DNA of 64,000 nt. Source: Nepenthes gracilis. Its lineage: Eukaryota > Streptophyta > Magnoliopsida > Caryophyllales > Nepenthaceae. The notes under the pieces were generated by a model that saw only the letters and a program-made list of their open reading frames with translations, was not told the origin of the DNA and made no database searches. Positions 1-11,704 of the stretch are shown here, piece after piece. The stretch covers positions 12,934,037-12,998,036 of the forward strand of contig BSYO01000004.1 in the NCBI GenBank assembly GCA_033239525.1. The letters run 5' to 3'. A program made the translations under genes and the position numbers. Every line of letters begins with the position of its first letter. Position 1 is the stretch's first letter.

Positions 1-1
1 G

Positions 2-613
2 TTTGAGGCTCTGTGTGGGAGAAAATGCAGGTCGCCAATTCATTCGGAGGAGACCAGAGATAAAAGGATTTTAGGTCCTAAAATTGTGAAAGAAACTGAA
101 GAAAAGATCAAACTGATACATAATAATTTGAAAATTGCTTAGACTAGACAGAAGAGTTATACAAACCAGAGGAGAAAAGAATTGAGCTTTGAGGTAGGAG
201 ATTTTATTTTTCTGAAAGTTTCACCATCCATGGGAACATTTTGATTCAGAGTAAAAGGAAAACCGAAGCAGTGTATCATTAGTCCTTTTGAGATTTTGGA
301 GAGGATCGGGGAGGTATCTTATAGGTTGGCGCTACCACCTAATCTGATGGATGCGCACAATGTATTTCATGTATCAATGCTTTGGAAGTATGTCCACGAT
401 CCTGCACACGTGATTGAGTACAAGCCCTTAACTATTGATAAGGATTTATCATATGACGAGGAAACGATACAGATTCTAGATCGTAAAGATCAGATGTCGT
501 GCACTAAAACCATTCCGCTAGTGAAAGTACTCTGGAAGAATCATTCACCGGAGGAGGCCACTTGGGAGTACAAAGAGGAAATCTAGAGTGAATATCCCCA
601 CTTGTTTTCTTGA
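2..613 (+). pseudogene. Ty3/gypsy (Tekay/Del-like) pol C-terminus, integrase tail
   Basis: This is the last ~200 codons of a gypsy polyprotein entering from the left edge. The frame reads a FEALCGRKCRSPIH integrase-tail motif, then a basic linker, the GPF/Y-like stretch ending RLALPPN, an HNVFHVSMLWKYV block, and finally a chromodomain-like VKVLWKNHSPEEATWE. These blocks are standard for Tekay/Del chromovirus integrases, which insert element cDNA and use the C-terminal tail for chromatin targeting. In-frame stops interrupt it near 140, 241 and 584, the last sitting just before the family-typical ending YPHLFS and the TGA at 611-613. A polypurine tract and LTR follow directly. No longer coding; family call is secure, lineage call likely. 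Confidence 0.85.
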
Positions 614-644
614 GGTATGTAACTCTGTTTAATTTCGAGGATGA

Positions 645-666
645 AATTTCTATAAGTGGGGGAAAA
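645..666 (+). promoter_or_regulatory. Polypurine tract of the left gypsy element
   Basis: A purine-rich run ending AAGTGGGGGAAAA lies directly before the LTR terminus TGTGAGGACC. This is the expected position for plus-strand DNA priming and supports the LTR start at 667. Confidence 0.7.
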
Positions 667-2833
667 TGTGAGGACCCGATCCCGAAAACATAATAATTTC
701 TATGTGTTTGAGATGATTGGACTAAGGAAAATGTGGGAGAAACTCGGTTTGGAGGCGAAATAAGCTCCCAGGGTACCGGCGCCCGGGTGGCGCCTGAGGC
801 GCCCCCGGGGTCTAAATAACAGAACCCACCTCTCGAGTGGCACTCGAGGTGCCACCTGAGAGGAAATAGCAGAATTGGGCACTCGAGCGTGGCCCAGGAT
901 TTGTACTGGGTGCCTACGGTGCTCGAGCGCCGGTCACGGGCCCAGTCACGTGACCCCTTTCTCTTATGTTTTAAATAGGGATTTCAGGGATTTGGGGGTA
1001 ATTTTGGCAACAGACCCACGAGTAGCAACGAAGGGGAGAGGAGAGGAAGGAGAGAGAAGAGAAGGGAAAGGGAAAAAACGGCCATCTAGTCTCGATCCGA
1101 GTCACGGTAACTGTAGATCTAGCTCAGGCAAGTGTACCTCGGACGCTATTTTTCGTTTTTACTACTTTTTTGTATCTTAAAAATTATATTTATATTTTAG
1201 CTTCATGGTTTTGCATGTTTATTGTAAATAAAGCCTGTATCTTTAAATTAATCAAATAGATTTCATATTTATACATATATACTGCAATATCTTGCTTTAA
1301 TTTCATGAAAATGCATGTGTTAAGTGTTCGTTTATCCTCCGGAAGTTTTGGCGAAACCCTAGGTACGAAAATGAAGGGATTTTAATGATTTTTAACCATA
1401 ACTTTTGTTATATAAAAGTTAATTGGTACCAAAATGAAGCTCATCGTATAATTTGTTTCTGAAAATTTTACACGGACTTATACTGATAAAATTACTGTGG
1501 ACTTTTGGAACTGATTGAAGGGTTATCGTGAAACTCTGACTAATTTCTGAAACTGAAAGGAGTTTTCAGTTATGAAATAAAAAGGAAAAATGTTTCTGAT
1601 ACTGATATTTAGGACCCGTGACTGAGATACAGTCAAGTTAGGCACTCCGGCATACCTTAGAATGTTATGGTAGTAATTGAGGATAACTCCGTCCATAAAG
1701 TTATACGTGTTTCGCTCTTCCTCAGGGCATTAACCTAGAGGGTAGATACTGGTCCTGGCCAGCAACCCCCTATTCTGGATCCCATGAGAGGGGTTAGATC
1801 CAGTGGGAAGGGATCTCTTGTTCCTATTTTTTGCCTTAGATTGTGTGGAGTGAACACAATCTATTCTTTATTATTCGCCCCCTCCTCTAGTAGGGTCTAC
1901 TGGTTGGGTCCTTTATTGTTAAAAAAGGAGTTTTCTATAAATTATAGAGTTAAATCCGATTTCCACTTTCTGAAGCCTGTTTACCGATCTCTGATTTTTG
2001 AAGCCTGATTTCATTCGGATTATGTCTTTCTCGTGCTTTACATACCTTTTTCTGTTTCCTTGACTATTCTATAACCTTATGTATGTATGTTCTGCTATAG
2101 TTTTCTATAGATTACCGTTTATAATACTTACGCTTTAAATGCACCTGTACCTATTTTACTGTATTCTGTTCTACATAAAAGTTTTACTGCATGTTTGCAT
2201 GTACCTTGTTGGGTATCGACTCACTGTTTTACTGTTTTTTCCCTCTAGATAAGACTGTAGAGCTGGTACCAAATGAGCAAGAGTGACTTAGAGCCTAATC
2301 TGAAGACTTCTGAAGATCTAAAGTATTTTGGAGTCATTGAAGGGAAATAGTTGGATGTAAAGACCTGATTTTTGACATATGGTTTTGTATATGGATTTTA
2401 TGCCTATGAATATTTATGTATATACGGGTTCTATATAGAAATGTATGTGATGCATGTGATGAACAGAAAAATATGCTTCCACAGGTTTGTAGTTCTGTTT
2501 CCGTTACATGGTTTTTGATTTTCTGTACAGGTCCTAGATGACATCTCAATCATAAACTGTTATAATAGCAAATAGGATTATCAAATTAATGCCATGGATG
2601 ACATCTGTAGTCCTGTGAATGCATATTGTAGGAAAATTATGGCGTAAATAGATAGTTGTGTGCATGTACTATTTTTGCTATGTAGGTTTTGTACAGGGTT
2701 GCATTTCTATTTGGCCCAATTTTTTGGAAAACTCTGCCCATTTTTTCCTTGAACCTAAGTGAGACTTGGGCTTCTATTCCTGTTCTGAAATAATAGAATT
2801 AATTGAGGAAAAAAAAAAATTCGCTCCGTCACA
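667..2833 (+). repeat. 3' LTR of the left Tekay/Del-like gypsy element
   Basis: About 2.17 kb beginning TGTGAGGACCC right after the polypurine tract and ending CTCCGTCACA, so it has TG...CA termini. Internal order is typical of this lineage: a GC-rich cluster of GCGCC and CTCGAG palindromes (about 775-935), a TATA-like TTTTAAATAGGG (969-980), a GA-rich transcribed leader (1031-1080), then a long AT-rich body. The right flank matches the leader of family 2 also seen at 17668, so the element inserted into or next to that repeat. The 5' LTR lies outside the window, so the TSD cannot be tested. Confidence 0.8.
969..980 (+). promoter_or_regulatory. LTR TATA-like box
   Basis: TTTTAAATAGGG sits between the GC-palindrome cluster and a GA-rich leader, the position of a Pol II core promoter in this LTR type. 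Confidence 0.5.
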
Positions 2834-2968
2834 CCTAATTTAATCGCATACTTATTTTCTCAACCCTCAATGCAGGGGAGACTTCATAATAATCTACCAA
2901 ATTTGAAGGTAACCCAAATTTAGTGACTGTTTCCCTAACTTAGTTTAATACCTCAAACGAACTAGTGA
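2834..2968 (-). other. Family-2 gypsy leader fragment, part 1 (split by insertion)
   Basis: This stretch matches about 17675-17810 (shared CTACCAAATTTGAAGG and further text). It is the left part of an untranslated leader whose right part resumes at 15269, after the 12.3-kb gypsy insertion. Its last five bases, AGTGA, are the target-site duplication of that insertion. Confidence 0.75.
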
Positions 2969-5637
2969 TGTGACAGATCAAATGTATTCTATCACATACA
3001 GACGCCGTTAGATTATCGAATCATACATACATCATATGATAACACACTGGCAAAAAGGTGGACTTAAACTATTAATTTTCTTTTTTCCATTTACTTTGCA
3101 TACACAGGATCACATAAGGCCAGATTTCTTAAGTTGGCCACCAAGATTTTGGGTTCTTAATTTGACCGGCCAGAAAATAAGGTCAGATAGTCAAACATGA
3201 AGATTTTAAAACAAGTTGAGATGTCACTAAGAATCACAAATTACTTACTCCCGTAAAGTCATGCGAAAATATACTAATCTCCATTCATTTTCACAATGGA
3301 AGTGTTTTACAAAATCTTTCCCAAAACAATCAAAAGGGAATACATTAATTTTGTTCCTTCATTGCTACTTAATTCAAGCCAGCTATCCTGCCTAGCTAGT
3401 CCATCATACTCTATTCTTTCTCGTCCTCTATAAGCCTCTCATCATCTAAAAAATAAAAGAGGGGTGAGCTAGAAGCTCAACAAATGTAGAAAGAATGTGT
3501 ATATAACTTCAAAATCAAATTTGAAGAACTGAAACATAAGCTCTGGCATGTAAGTGAATAAATCAAGAATTCAATACATTTTCTTAGAAATCATCTTACG
3601 TTAAGTTCAGAAGTCTTTTTCCTTCATTCTTAGTCATCTTTCCTTTAAAATCATGCGAAAAACTCATCATCTTTAGAGACCGGATGGGAGCGGATAATAT
3701 CGAGGAAGGATTGTGTATCATCCAACAATCTAAGGCCATAACCTCCTTTTATACTACCAGAGGTGGGCAGTAATGCCTATCATCGGACATATGGGGCCGT
3801 AGTCCAGAAATGCCACCAAAAGTTCCCCCGTGGCCCAGGGGTAGTCCTCGAGTGTCACTTCAATATCTTTCATCCAATTTTAACAGCAAGCCTAATGGAG
3901 ACTCTAATCAAATCTTTATCATAAGATGGCCATATACCAAATCTCAAAAGTCGAATTACAGAGAGTTTCACTTGTTGTCTGGATTATACATGTTTTTCCA
4001 TGGTTATATAGCTTTCATCTTCAACTTCAAACACCTAAAGTTCTCATAAATATAGGAGCTTTCATTTAATGTCTTAAAGTCGAAGATCTTTCATCAAAAT
4101 TCCGGAGATCTTATTTATCAAAAGCCAAAGGTCTTTTATCAAAAGCACTGGAGGTCAATTAATCATGCAACAACCGGTCTTCTTAAAACATGATCATGAC
4201 CAGACTTCATGCATTTGAGCAAAATAACCAGACATCATTAAATAACCAAGTATCTTTATATAAATAAATAACAGGACTTCTTTTAAACATGCAATTAACT
4301 GAGGTTCTTCCTTAAATCAGATGATTGAAGCAAGTTATCATGGCATGGTTCACGTAGAAATTTAGCAAAGAGAGTATAAAATAATATTCCATATCAAGCT
4401 TTAACATAAATTCTATGTAGGGTAAACTTGTATTAGAAACTTGAACTTTAAAACGGTGAGTACACTTGCCTTAGCCTTTTCTGCAACTTTTCTTAGTTAG
4501 ATCTGGCTTGAAATCGTTAGTACTTTCACCTGGAAGTTTACCCAACTCCTATCCTAATTCCCGGGCTCATTACTTATAGGTATTGGGTTGGTGGTAGTAA
4601 GTAGGGTAGGTCAACCACTCGTACTTCTTTGCTTGCTCCTTTTTCCTTTTTAGAAGGTCAGCATGGTGATTGGGAGCAGGTTACCTACTGAGATTTGGTC
4701 AGCCATCCCTTAGTCAAAATCAGTCATCAAGTTAGTTGGTCATCCACCCAAGTTGGTCAACAATTTGTAATGTTCTGGTTTCCTTATTACTTCCGGTGTG
4801 ACTTTTGTGTTTTAACTTCCTCTCCGAAAATTATCTCATGAGGTTGTTTCCGAAATCATCATCTCCAGAAGCCTTCGTAAGGTCTTCGAAAATCGTCTTC
4901 GAAATTCATGGTCTCCAAAAATGTCTCCGGGAGCCTTCTCAAGGTCTTCGAAAATCATCTTTAGAATTCATGGTCTTCGGAAATTGTCTCCGAAATTCTT
5001 GGTCTTCGAAAATCGGGTCTCCAAAATCATCACCACAAGGTCTCCAAAAATTCATCACAAGGCCTTCGAAAAAATTATCCCAAGGTCTCCGAAAAATTCA
5101 TCCCAAAGTTTCAGAAAAATTCATCTCAAGGTCTCCGAAAATTCACCACAATGTCTCCGGATTATCATCTCCAAAATCATTGTCTCTGGAGATCAAGGTC
5201 TCAAAAAATTATTGTCTCTACTTGTCTTCGGAGATCAAGGTTTCTGGAAAAATATCTCTAGAAACTTATCACATGATCTCCGGATTTCCCTTGTCTCCGG
5301 AGATCATTGCTCATGGTCTCCGAAATTTTGTACCATTTGAAACTTGGTAATACCGCGTTGACCGACAGTTTGGGTCGTAAGATAGCCGGCCTTTGAGCCT
5401 TAAGACACTGGCTATTTGGCTGAAGCCACAGCTTTCTTTCAGCTCAACATTTCACTGGCACAGCTAACGGGGCACAATTTTCTTTTCGGTTGTAATGGCT
5501 CCTTAATCTTTGCCAGTCAACGGGTGTTGACCGGACAAATTTCCTTCCACATCTTAGCCAAAATTTGATACAGAAAAATTACGTTCATAACTTAATATTT
5601 TTAATTATAGAAGATCTCCAAAGATTGGTATATTATA
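2969..5637 (-). repeat. 3' LTR of the minus-strand gypsy element
   Basis: Starts TGTGACAGATC and ends GGTATATTATA, the final CA having become TA. It aligns along its length with 12439-15263 but is about 155 bp shorter, mainly because the array near 4075-4165 has fewer copies than its counterpart at 13540-13850. Short repeats of a GGTCTCCGAAAATTCATC type fill 4805-5345. Confidence 0.88.
4805..5345. repeat. Degenerate ~20-bp repeats inside the LTR
   Basis: Successive variants of AAGGTCTCCGAAAATTCATC recur through this interval and the matching part of the other LTR (14510-14970). Two overlapping open frames here (181 and 139 codons) come only from repeat periodicity and are not taken as genes. 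Confidence 0.75.
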
Positions 5638-5674
5638 ATTCTCTCCTACTTATAAAATTTCATCCTCAAAATTT
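5638..5674 (-). promoter_or_regulatory. Polypurine tract of the minus-strand gypsy element
   Basis: The plus strand reads TCTCTCCTACTTATAAAATT right after the LTR; on the element strand this is purine-rich (ATAAGTAGGAGAG) and abuts the 3' LTR, as expected for plus-strand priming. Confidence 0.65.
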
Positions 5675-5814
5675 GTCAAAACAAATACATATACATTATT
5701 TTCTTTATGGAACAATTGTGGGTATTTGTCCTAGATATCAGACTCATGTTTTCAGGTGGCTTCTTCAGCAGAGTGATTTCTTCATAGGACCTTTACTAAA
5801 GGAATGACCTTCGT

Positions 5815-7000
5815 TCACAGGATTTGATTTCGTCGGTCTAAGATCTGCTTAGGCCTCTCCACATAAGATAGGCCTCCATCAAGAGTCAGATCCTCGAAAT
5901 TGACTGTGTGGGTTGGGTCATGAACATATTTTTTGAGCATTAACACTTGGAACACATCATGGACGTCTGCGAAACTTGGTGGCAATGCTAACCTGTAAGC
6001 CACGTCTTCAATCCTCCCCAAAATCTCGAAAGGGCCAATGAATCGGGGTTTTAATTTTCCCTTCACTCTATACCTGGACGTCCCATTGGATTGTGACACT
6101 TTCAAGAAGACATGGTCACCTATTTCAAACTTTAACTCGGACCTCCTCCAGTCTACATAACTCTTCTGCTTGCTCTGTGCCACTTTTAAATTTTCATGAA
6201 TTAGTTTAATCTTTTCTCCTATTTCGTTAATAATTCTGGGCACAAAATCCTTTTATCTCTGATTTCTTCCCAGTGTATAGGCGAGCTACACTTCCTTCTA
6301 TATAATACCTCAAATGGGGCCATACCTATGCTGGCCTGATAGCTATTATTGTATGCAAATTATCCTAGTTTCCTTTCATCTCCAACACCGAGGCCCTTAA
6401 TATATCCTTGAGAATTTGAATTGTACGCTCGGATTGCCCGTCACTTTGGAGGTGATATGCCGTACTAAACTTCAAACTCGTCCCCAATTCTTTATGTAGA
6501 CTTTTCCAGAATCTGGAGACAAAGTGCGGGTCTCGATCTGAGACAATTGTTACTGGCACGCCATGGAGTCTAACAATTTCATTTACATATAACCAGGCCA
6601 ATTTATCATGTGAATACGTCATCTTAATTGTCAAGAAATGGGATGATTTATTTAGTCGATCGACAATAACCCAGACGGCGTCATGGTTCTTGGGAGTCAT
6701 TGGTAAGCTTGATACAAAATCCATAGTAATAACTTCCCATTTCCAACTTAGAATTAGTATTGGCTGCAATAACCCAAATGGTTTCTTCCTTTCAGCTTTT
6801 AACTATTGGCACATAAGATATTTCTCCATATAAGCCATAATGTCCCTTCTCATGTTCCTCCACCAAAATATCTTTTTCAAATCCTGATACATTTTATTCA
6901 TCCATGAATGAATCATATAATGAGATCGGTGAGCTTTCTTTAAGATTTTCTCCTTCAACTCATTATCGTTTGGGTCACACAGATGATCTCTAAATCTCAA
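5815..7000 (-). pseudogene. Ty3/gypsy integrase with C-terminal GPF/Y-chromodomain-like tail
   Basis: Three consecutive minus-strand frames make up the integrase. 7000-6803 is the HHCC zinc-binding region: histidines are visible, but the first cysteine of the usual CxxC is tyrosine (KYLMCQ). 6769-6365 is the catalytic core, with the acidic triad visible in MDFVSSLP, SDRDPHF and SDGQSERTIQ. 6243-5815 is the C-terminal part, with RFIGPFEILGRI followed by an HDVFQVLMLKKYV block. Integrase joins element cDNA to host DNA; the tail of chromoviruses is linked to chromatin targeting. Gaps at 6803-6769 and 6365-6243 contain stops or shifts, so the product is broken. Confidence 0.88.
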
Positions 7001-7221
7001 TACTCCATCAGCTCAGACATTAAAATTAGCCCTGGAGTCCTTATTTAGATCTTCGACAATGTCTATCAAGAAGAAATCATTCTCTTGTTTCTTCTTAACA
7101 TCATTCATAACTTCTAGCTGAATTTGAAGGTATGCTAAAAGTATAAGATTATTCCGAACATATCGTTGGATATCATAGTACTTCAGACAATCTAACATTT
7201 CTATCTGCTTGATCTGCAATC

Positions 7222-8697
7222 TTGCCAAGTAACTTGGTCATTGACTTAATGCATCGGCAACCACATTGGCCTTGCCAGGTTTATATTGAATCTCACAGTC
7301 ATAATCCTTCAGAAATTCAAGCTACCTTCTTTGCCTCATATTTAGCTCATTTTGGGAGAATAAATACTTTAAACTTTTGTGGTCAGAGTAAACCAAAAAG
7401 TTCTCACAATATAGGTAATGTCTCTAAATTTTTAATGCAAATACTACTGTAGCCAGTTCTAAATTGTGGGTTGGATAATTTCTTTCACGATCCTTCAACT
7501 GACGAGATCCATAGGCCACCACCCTTCCATGTTGCATTAAAACGCAGCCCAACCCAAACTTTGAGGTATCACAGTAAACGATTAGCCCCCCTAATTCATC
7601 CAAAATAGTTAGAACCGGTGTGAAAGTCAACCGGTCCTTTAGTACTTGAAAACTCCATTCACATTCGTTAGTCCAATCAAACTTAACCTCCTTCTTCGTT
7701 AACCAGATGAGTGGCATGGCAATTCGGGAAAAAATCTCCACAAACCTTCGATAATAACTAGCAATGCCTAGAAAGCTTCGTACCTCAGTCACAGAGGTTG
7801 GCCGATCCCAATTTACCACTACTTCCACCTTCTTAGGGACGACCGAGATTCCCTCCTTGGAAATGATGTGACTTAGGAATCCTACTTCTTCTAGCCAAAA
7901 TTCACACTTATTTAATTTTGCGAATAACTGGTGTTCCCTAAGAGTCAGAAGTGCAATCCTTAAATGGTCATTGTGTTCTTTATGACTCTTAGAATAAATG
8001 AGGATGTCATCAATAAAGACTATGAAAAATTTGTCCAAATAAGGCTGAAAAACTCGGTTCATTAAGTCCATAAATGCGGCTGGAACATTTGTTAACTCAA
8101 ATGGCATTACCGCAAACTCATAATGACCATATATGGTTTGGAAGGCTATCTTTGCCACATCATCTTTTCTGATTCGAAGCTGATGATAACCAGATCTAAG
8201 GTCACTTTTTGAGAATACACAAGCTCCTTGTAACTGATCAAAGAGGTCATCTATTCTCAGCAAAGAATATTTATTCTTAATGGTAATCATGTTCAACTCC
8301 CGATAGTCCAGGCACAGTCTCAAGGTTCCATCTTTTTTCCTTACAAACAGAACCGGCGTGCCCCATGGAGACACGCTTGGCCGGACAAAACCTTTATCTT
8401 GCAATTCTTACAATTGTTGCTTTAACTCCTTTAGTTTAATCGGCGCCATCCTATATGGTGCCTTAGATATCGGCACGACCTTGGTACCAACTCTATTTCA
8501 AATTCTATCTCCCGATTGGGAGGCAACCCAGGCAACTCTTCAGGAAATAAGTCTTCAAATTCACATATTACAAGAATCTCATTAACTAGAATTCCTTGAT
8601 CCTCAATCATACTAGTGAAGGTTAGATAAACCCACACCCATTCCTCATCAAGTGCCGGGCATGAAGGGCCAAAATGAAGCAGGATGCTTCCTTCCAC
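7222..8697 (-). pseudogene. Ty3/gypsy reverse transcriptase and RNase H
   Basis: The upstream frame 8697-8431 is the linker ending FEDLFPEELPGLPP. The main frame 8404-7424 (326 aa) is the polymerase: [17 protein letters not shown], then [10 protein letters not shown] with one catalytic aspartate, [12 protein letters not shown] (the usual Gly after MPF is Glu) and FIDDILIYS with the catalytic Asp pair intact. It runs into RNase H ([24 protein letters not shown]). The frame stops at 7424 where a Trp is expected, but RNase H and connection residues (YSDHKSLKYLFSQ, YKPGKANVVADALSQ) continue to about 7228. RT copies element RNA to DNA and RNase H degrades the template. Confidence 0.9.
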
Positions 8698-9110
8698 CGG
8701 ACTCCTTGAATATAAAAGAGTTCATTTTCAAGGGTAGTAAAATCTACTCTTTTCCAAAAACAATCAATATTGGCATAGTATCTTGCCAACCAATCCATCC
8801 CTAGGATTACATCAAAGTCCCTCATTTCCAGCAAAACTAAGTTCGCTGGCATTTGGAACCCATCAACCTCAATAGAACACTTTTGGTACATAACGTTTAA
8901 AACAACCGATGATCTTGTGGGTGTTGCTACCATCAAAGGATAGTCAAGAAGTTGGGGAAGTGATATAAGACATTGTGCAAAATCATGGGAAACAAATGAG
9001 TGAGTGGATCCAGAGTCAAAGAGTACATGGTAAGAGTTACCACAGATAGAAAGTGTACCTTCCACCACCTTAGTAGACACCTCAGCCTCTTTTGCAAAAA
9101 TGGCAAACAC
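8622..9110 (-). pseudogene. Ty3/gypsy retropepsin-like protease region
   Basis: A 162-codon frame between the gag zinc knuckle and RT. The aspartic protease signature reads VLFDSGSTHSFVS near residues 30-42, with D-S-G as the active site, and ILGMDWL lies downstream as usual for this family. The enzyme would cleave the Gag-Pol polyprotein. The 3' end overlaps the next frame (from 8697), so a frame change separates protease and RT. It is the best-preserved short domain here but belongs to a dead element. Confidence 0.85.
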
Positions 9111-9134
9111 TTTGGCTGGAATGGTTGACTTGAA

Positions 9135-9605
9135 CTATGGGGCTCGCTTGGCATGTGGGCAGTTTCTGATCATGTGTTCATCCTGGCCACAGTTATAGTA
9201 GACCCCTAGCTTCTTATAGTAAGGCTTCCCCTCATGTGACCTTCTACAATGAGCACATGGATTGTTTGACGCTCCAAAAGTCTGTGTGGATTGACCATGC
9301 TCCTTTCTTAACCTTAACTGTTTTATCTTCTTTGAGGGCCCTCTAGATCCCTCACTAAAATTGGTCCTTGAGCTTGTCCGATTAGGAGTCTTTCGTCTGA
9401 AAAACTCCTCCCTTTCAAGTTCCTTTTCATAGATGATTGCCCTGTCCAACACCTCTCCGTAAGTGGCCAATTTTAGAGTTGAAAGATGTTTTCTAAAGTC
9501 ATCCTTTAACCCCTGAAAGAACCTCCTAGCCTTTCATTCCCGATCTTCTACCATATAATGGGCATAGCAGGATAGCTTTGCGAATTTTATATCGTACTCA
9601 GCCAC
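9135..9605 (-). pseudogene. Ty3/gypsy gag, C-terminal part with zinc knuckle
   Basis: The frame 9470-9135 reads MATYGEVLDRAIIYEKELER, a typical end of a gypsy capsid domain, then a basic linker and the nucleocapsid zinc knuckle YYNCGQDEHMIRNC. The first Cys of the CX2CX4HX4C knuckle has become Tyr. Residual coding sequence continues upstream to 9605, where the LINE insertion begins; gag resumes at 11705. Gag packages element RNA into virus-like particles. Confidence 0.82.
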
Positions 9606-11704
9606 GGTGCGAGTGCCTTGTGTTGAGGTGGGAGGGGATGACCCACTTCCTGCAAAAATCAGAGTAAAATCTAGAGATTCTGATTCGGCCATGTTTGTTG
9701 AGGTTGCGGTGGATTATCAATGGAAGTCGGCACGTCGTGTAAATGGCCGACATACCAACCAGTGTAACCATGCCCCTAAGAACCTGGCCCCCGGTGAAGC
9801 TTCGATTTGTCATGAGCCTCCAACCTCGATGGATCCCCCCACTGCCAATCAGGAACCATAGAATGGGATTAGTTGGTGTGCTGATGAGCAAACTTTGTGC
9901 AAGGCTTCTGCTGCTGATGCAGTTTCTTTTGAGCAGATGGAGAATTTGCTGACTGATGCTAAAGCTGGGGAGTGTCATATGGCCCCTATGAGTAAGGACT
10001 AGGCTGTTATGATCCAATCACTGCCTATGAATCTCTAGCAGGCAGATGAGCAGCTGCATTCCTTCCAACCAAAGTCTTTGGAATTGGTTATCGCTGATGA
10101 GGATTCTATTATACCTCATAATAACTACTTCGCTGTCATACAGGATTCTGTGGCTTCGGAGGAGCTTGTGGAATCCGCAAAGGCGTGGAAGATCACCAAA
10201 GATTTTGGAGAATCTATCAATTTGCCATCTACTCACAAGCTGTCAGTCCGGGATGATGGGGATAGATGCATTGAATCAGTTGAAATCCTGCTCAGCAGGA
10301 GTAGGATGGATTCCCAACCTCCACCCCTTGATGCTGCTCTGGAAACTGGGATGGTGGTTGCTAATCTGGATCTGAACCCCTGGGGTGGAACATCTGATTT
10401 AACCACGGAGGATTTGCCACTCCCCGTCATGCAAACGGGTGGAGAAAACTTGTTTAGTAATATGACTGAGGAGTGTCTCCCTCTCAAAGTCATATTTCAG
10501 CCTCGTTTGCAGATATACTGACTAGGGGACGTGATGTGTTAGTTGCTGTGCCTGGCAATGGAGCTACACTGGTGCCTATCACAGAAGAGGACCGGTTAGC
10601 AGCTATAAGCACTTCACTTATCTTGTTAGGGATGTAGGCTCTACCCCCAGGCCCCATGCTGCCCCAGAAGATCCTCAAGGAAATGCACCAGGGCACTGCG
10701 TTAGTATAGGCATGCTAAGAAGCAAAATTGATGCCATGAGTAAGCATTTTGATGATGCTCGACTTCGACCAGATTTGCCATCTCTCCTCCCTGTAGATGC
10801 CTCGACCCCTACTATTGATGGAAGGGGGTCCAAATCTAGCTACCAAAGACTTAAAAGGCGGAAAAAGAAACGTTCACGTAATCCAATTCTGTTGTTTCTG
10901 TGGGTGTGAACGGATGGCCTTTTGTCGAGATGATACTTTGGATCAAGCTATTTTGACCGAGATCCATTATGGCCGTGATGGTAGCATTCTCCAAGATTCT
11001 GTGGCACGAGTTGCTTTCTTCCGAGGTGATGTAGATGAGTCCGAGATCCTTTTGATGCCAATTGATGTGGGATTGGTTGTCTACTGACAAAGCCTCGCAA
11101 GAGGGCTTATGACTTACTACTTCAGGTGTGGCTGTAACGGCTGCAGTGTTGATTGTCTGAGCTATTAGATGTCTGCTGTGGGACAAGATGCCTATTGTTC
11201 GACATATAATAGGACGAGTTGCTGCCAATGGCTAAGGAGGTAGTATTGTGTGGGACGAGATGCTTTCTAACCAATACGCCAATGGCCAAGATGTTGATGA
11301 TTAGCCAAGGTTTTTCTGCTGTCCTGCTTTCTATTTCTAAGATGCAATCTGCAGTAGACTTGCTGATGGCAAAGACTTGCTGCTGCTGTGCAAGAAGTCC
11401 TTTCAGGATTTCTGCTGCCCTTTGGGCTGTAGCTTGCTCTTAACTTGGAACGATGGCAATTTGGCCCCTTTCTTTCCTTTTGTACTCTTATTTCGGTCTC
11501 ATGTCTTTTGGCTGGTCTTTTGAATTTAGTTTCTTTGGGTTCGTGACATATATCACGATGCTCGGGGTTTGCTTTTGTATCTTTGTTCTACATCCAAATC
11601 GGCAAAATACTTGGAGATAAAACATTAGTTTTGTATTTTTCCTTTTTTCATTAATAAAGTTTTTCTTTACTTACCCAAAAAAAAAAAAGGTGCGAGTGCC
11701 TTGT
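9606..11704 (+). mobile_element. LINE-like insertion in gag with 16-bp TSD and poly-A tail
   Basis: The 16-bp direct repeat GGTGCGAGTGCCTTGT occurs at 9606-9621 and 11689-11704, both sides lying in gag sequence on the other strand. The 2067-bp insert between them ends in an AATAAAG-containing AT-rich tail, TTACTTACCC and a run of about 12 A. Long variable TSD plus poly-A is the signature of target-primed reverse transcription by a LINE (or of a sequence moved by LINE enzymes). The 3' tail resembles the one at 26538-26700 on the other strand. No reverse transcriptase or endonuclease domain is seen, so this copy is truncated or non-autonomous. Confidence 0.88.
9622..11087 (+). pseudogene. LINE ORF1-like remnant (nucleic-acid-binding protein)
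   Basis: The first frame contains FVEVAVDYQWKSARRVNGRH, which resembles the VEYEW...C zinc-knuckle segment at the end of plant LINE ORF1 proteins (DUF4283-type region), but the expected cysteines are mostly replaced (SARRVNG, then NQCNHAP). Further frames follow at 10078-10521 (147 aa, acidic and Ser/Pro-rich) and 10797-11087 with no domain I recognise. They are separated by stops and are best read as the decayed, poorly conserved ORF1 tail. ORF2 is absent. Assignment rests on one motif plus the LINE-like ends. Confidence 0.55.

Noticed and set aside
875..1180. 101-aa plus ORF in the left LTR
   Set aside because: Spans the GC-palindrome cluster, TATA region and GA-rich leader; composition explains it.
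4805..5350. 181-aa and 139-aa plus-strand ORFs with SSKIVFEIHGL / SPKIHHK repeats
   Set aside because: Lies wholly inside an LTR repeat region and exists in two overlapping frames; best explained by short-period repeats.
10046..11228. Minus-strand and alternate-frame ORFs inside the LINE insert (for example 10851-11228)
   Set aside because: No family motifs; orientation of the insert is fixed as plus by the poly-A tail and the ORF1-like motif.
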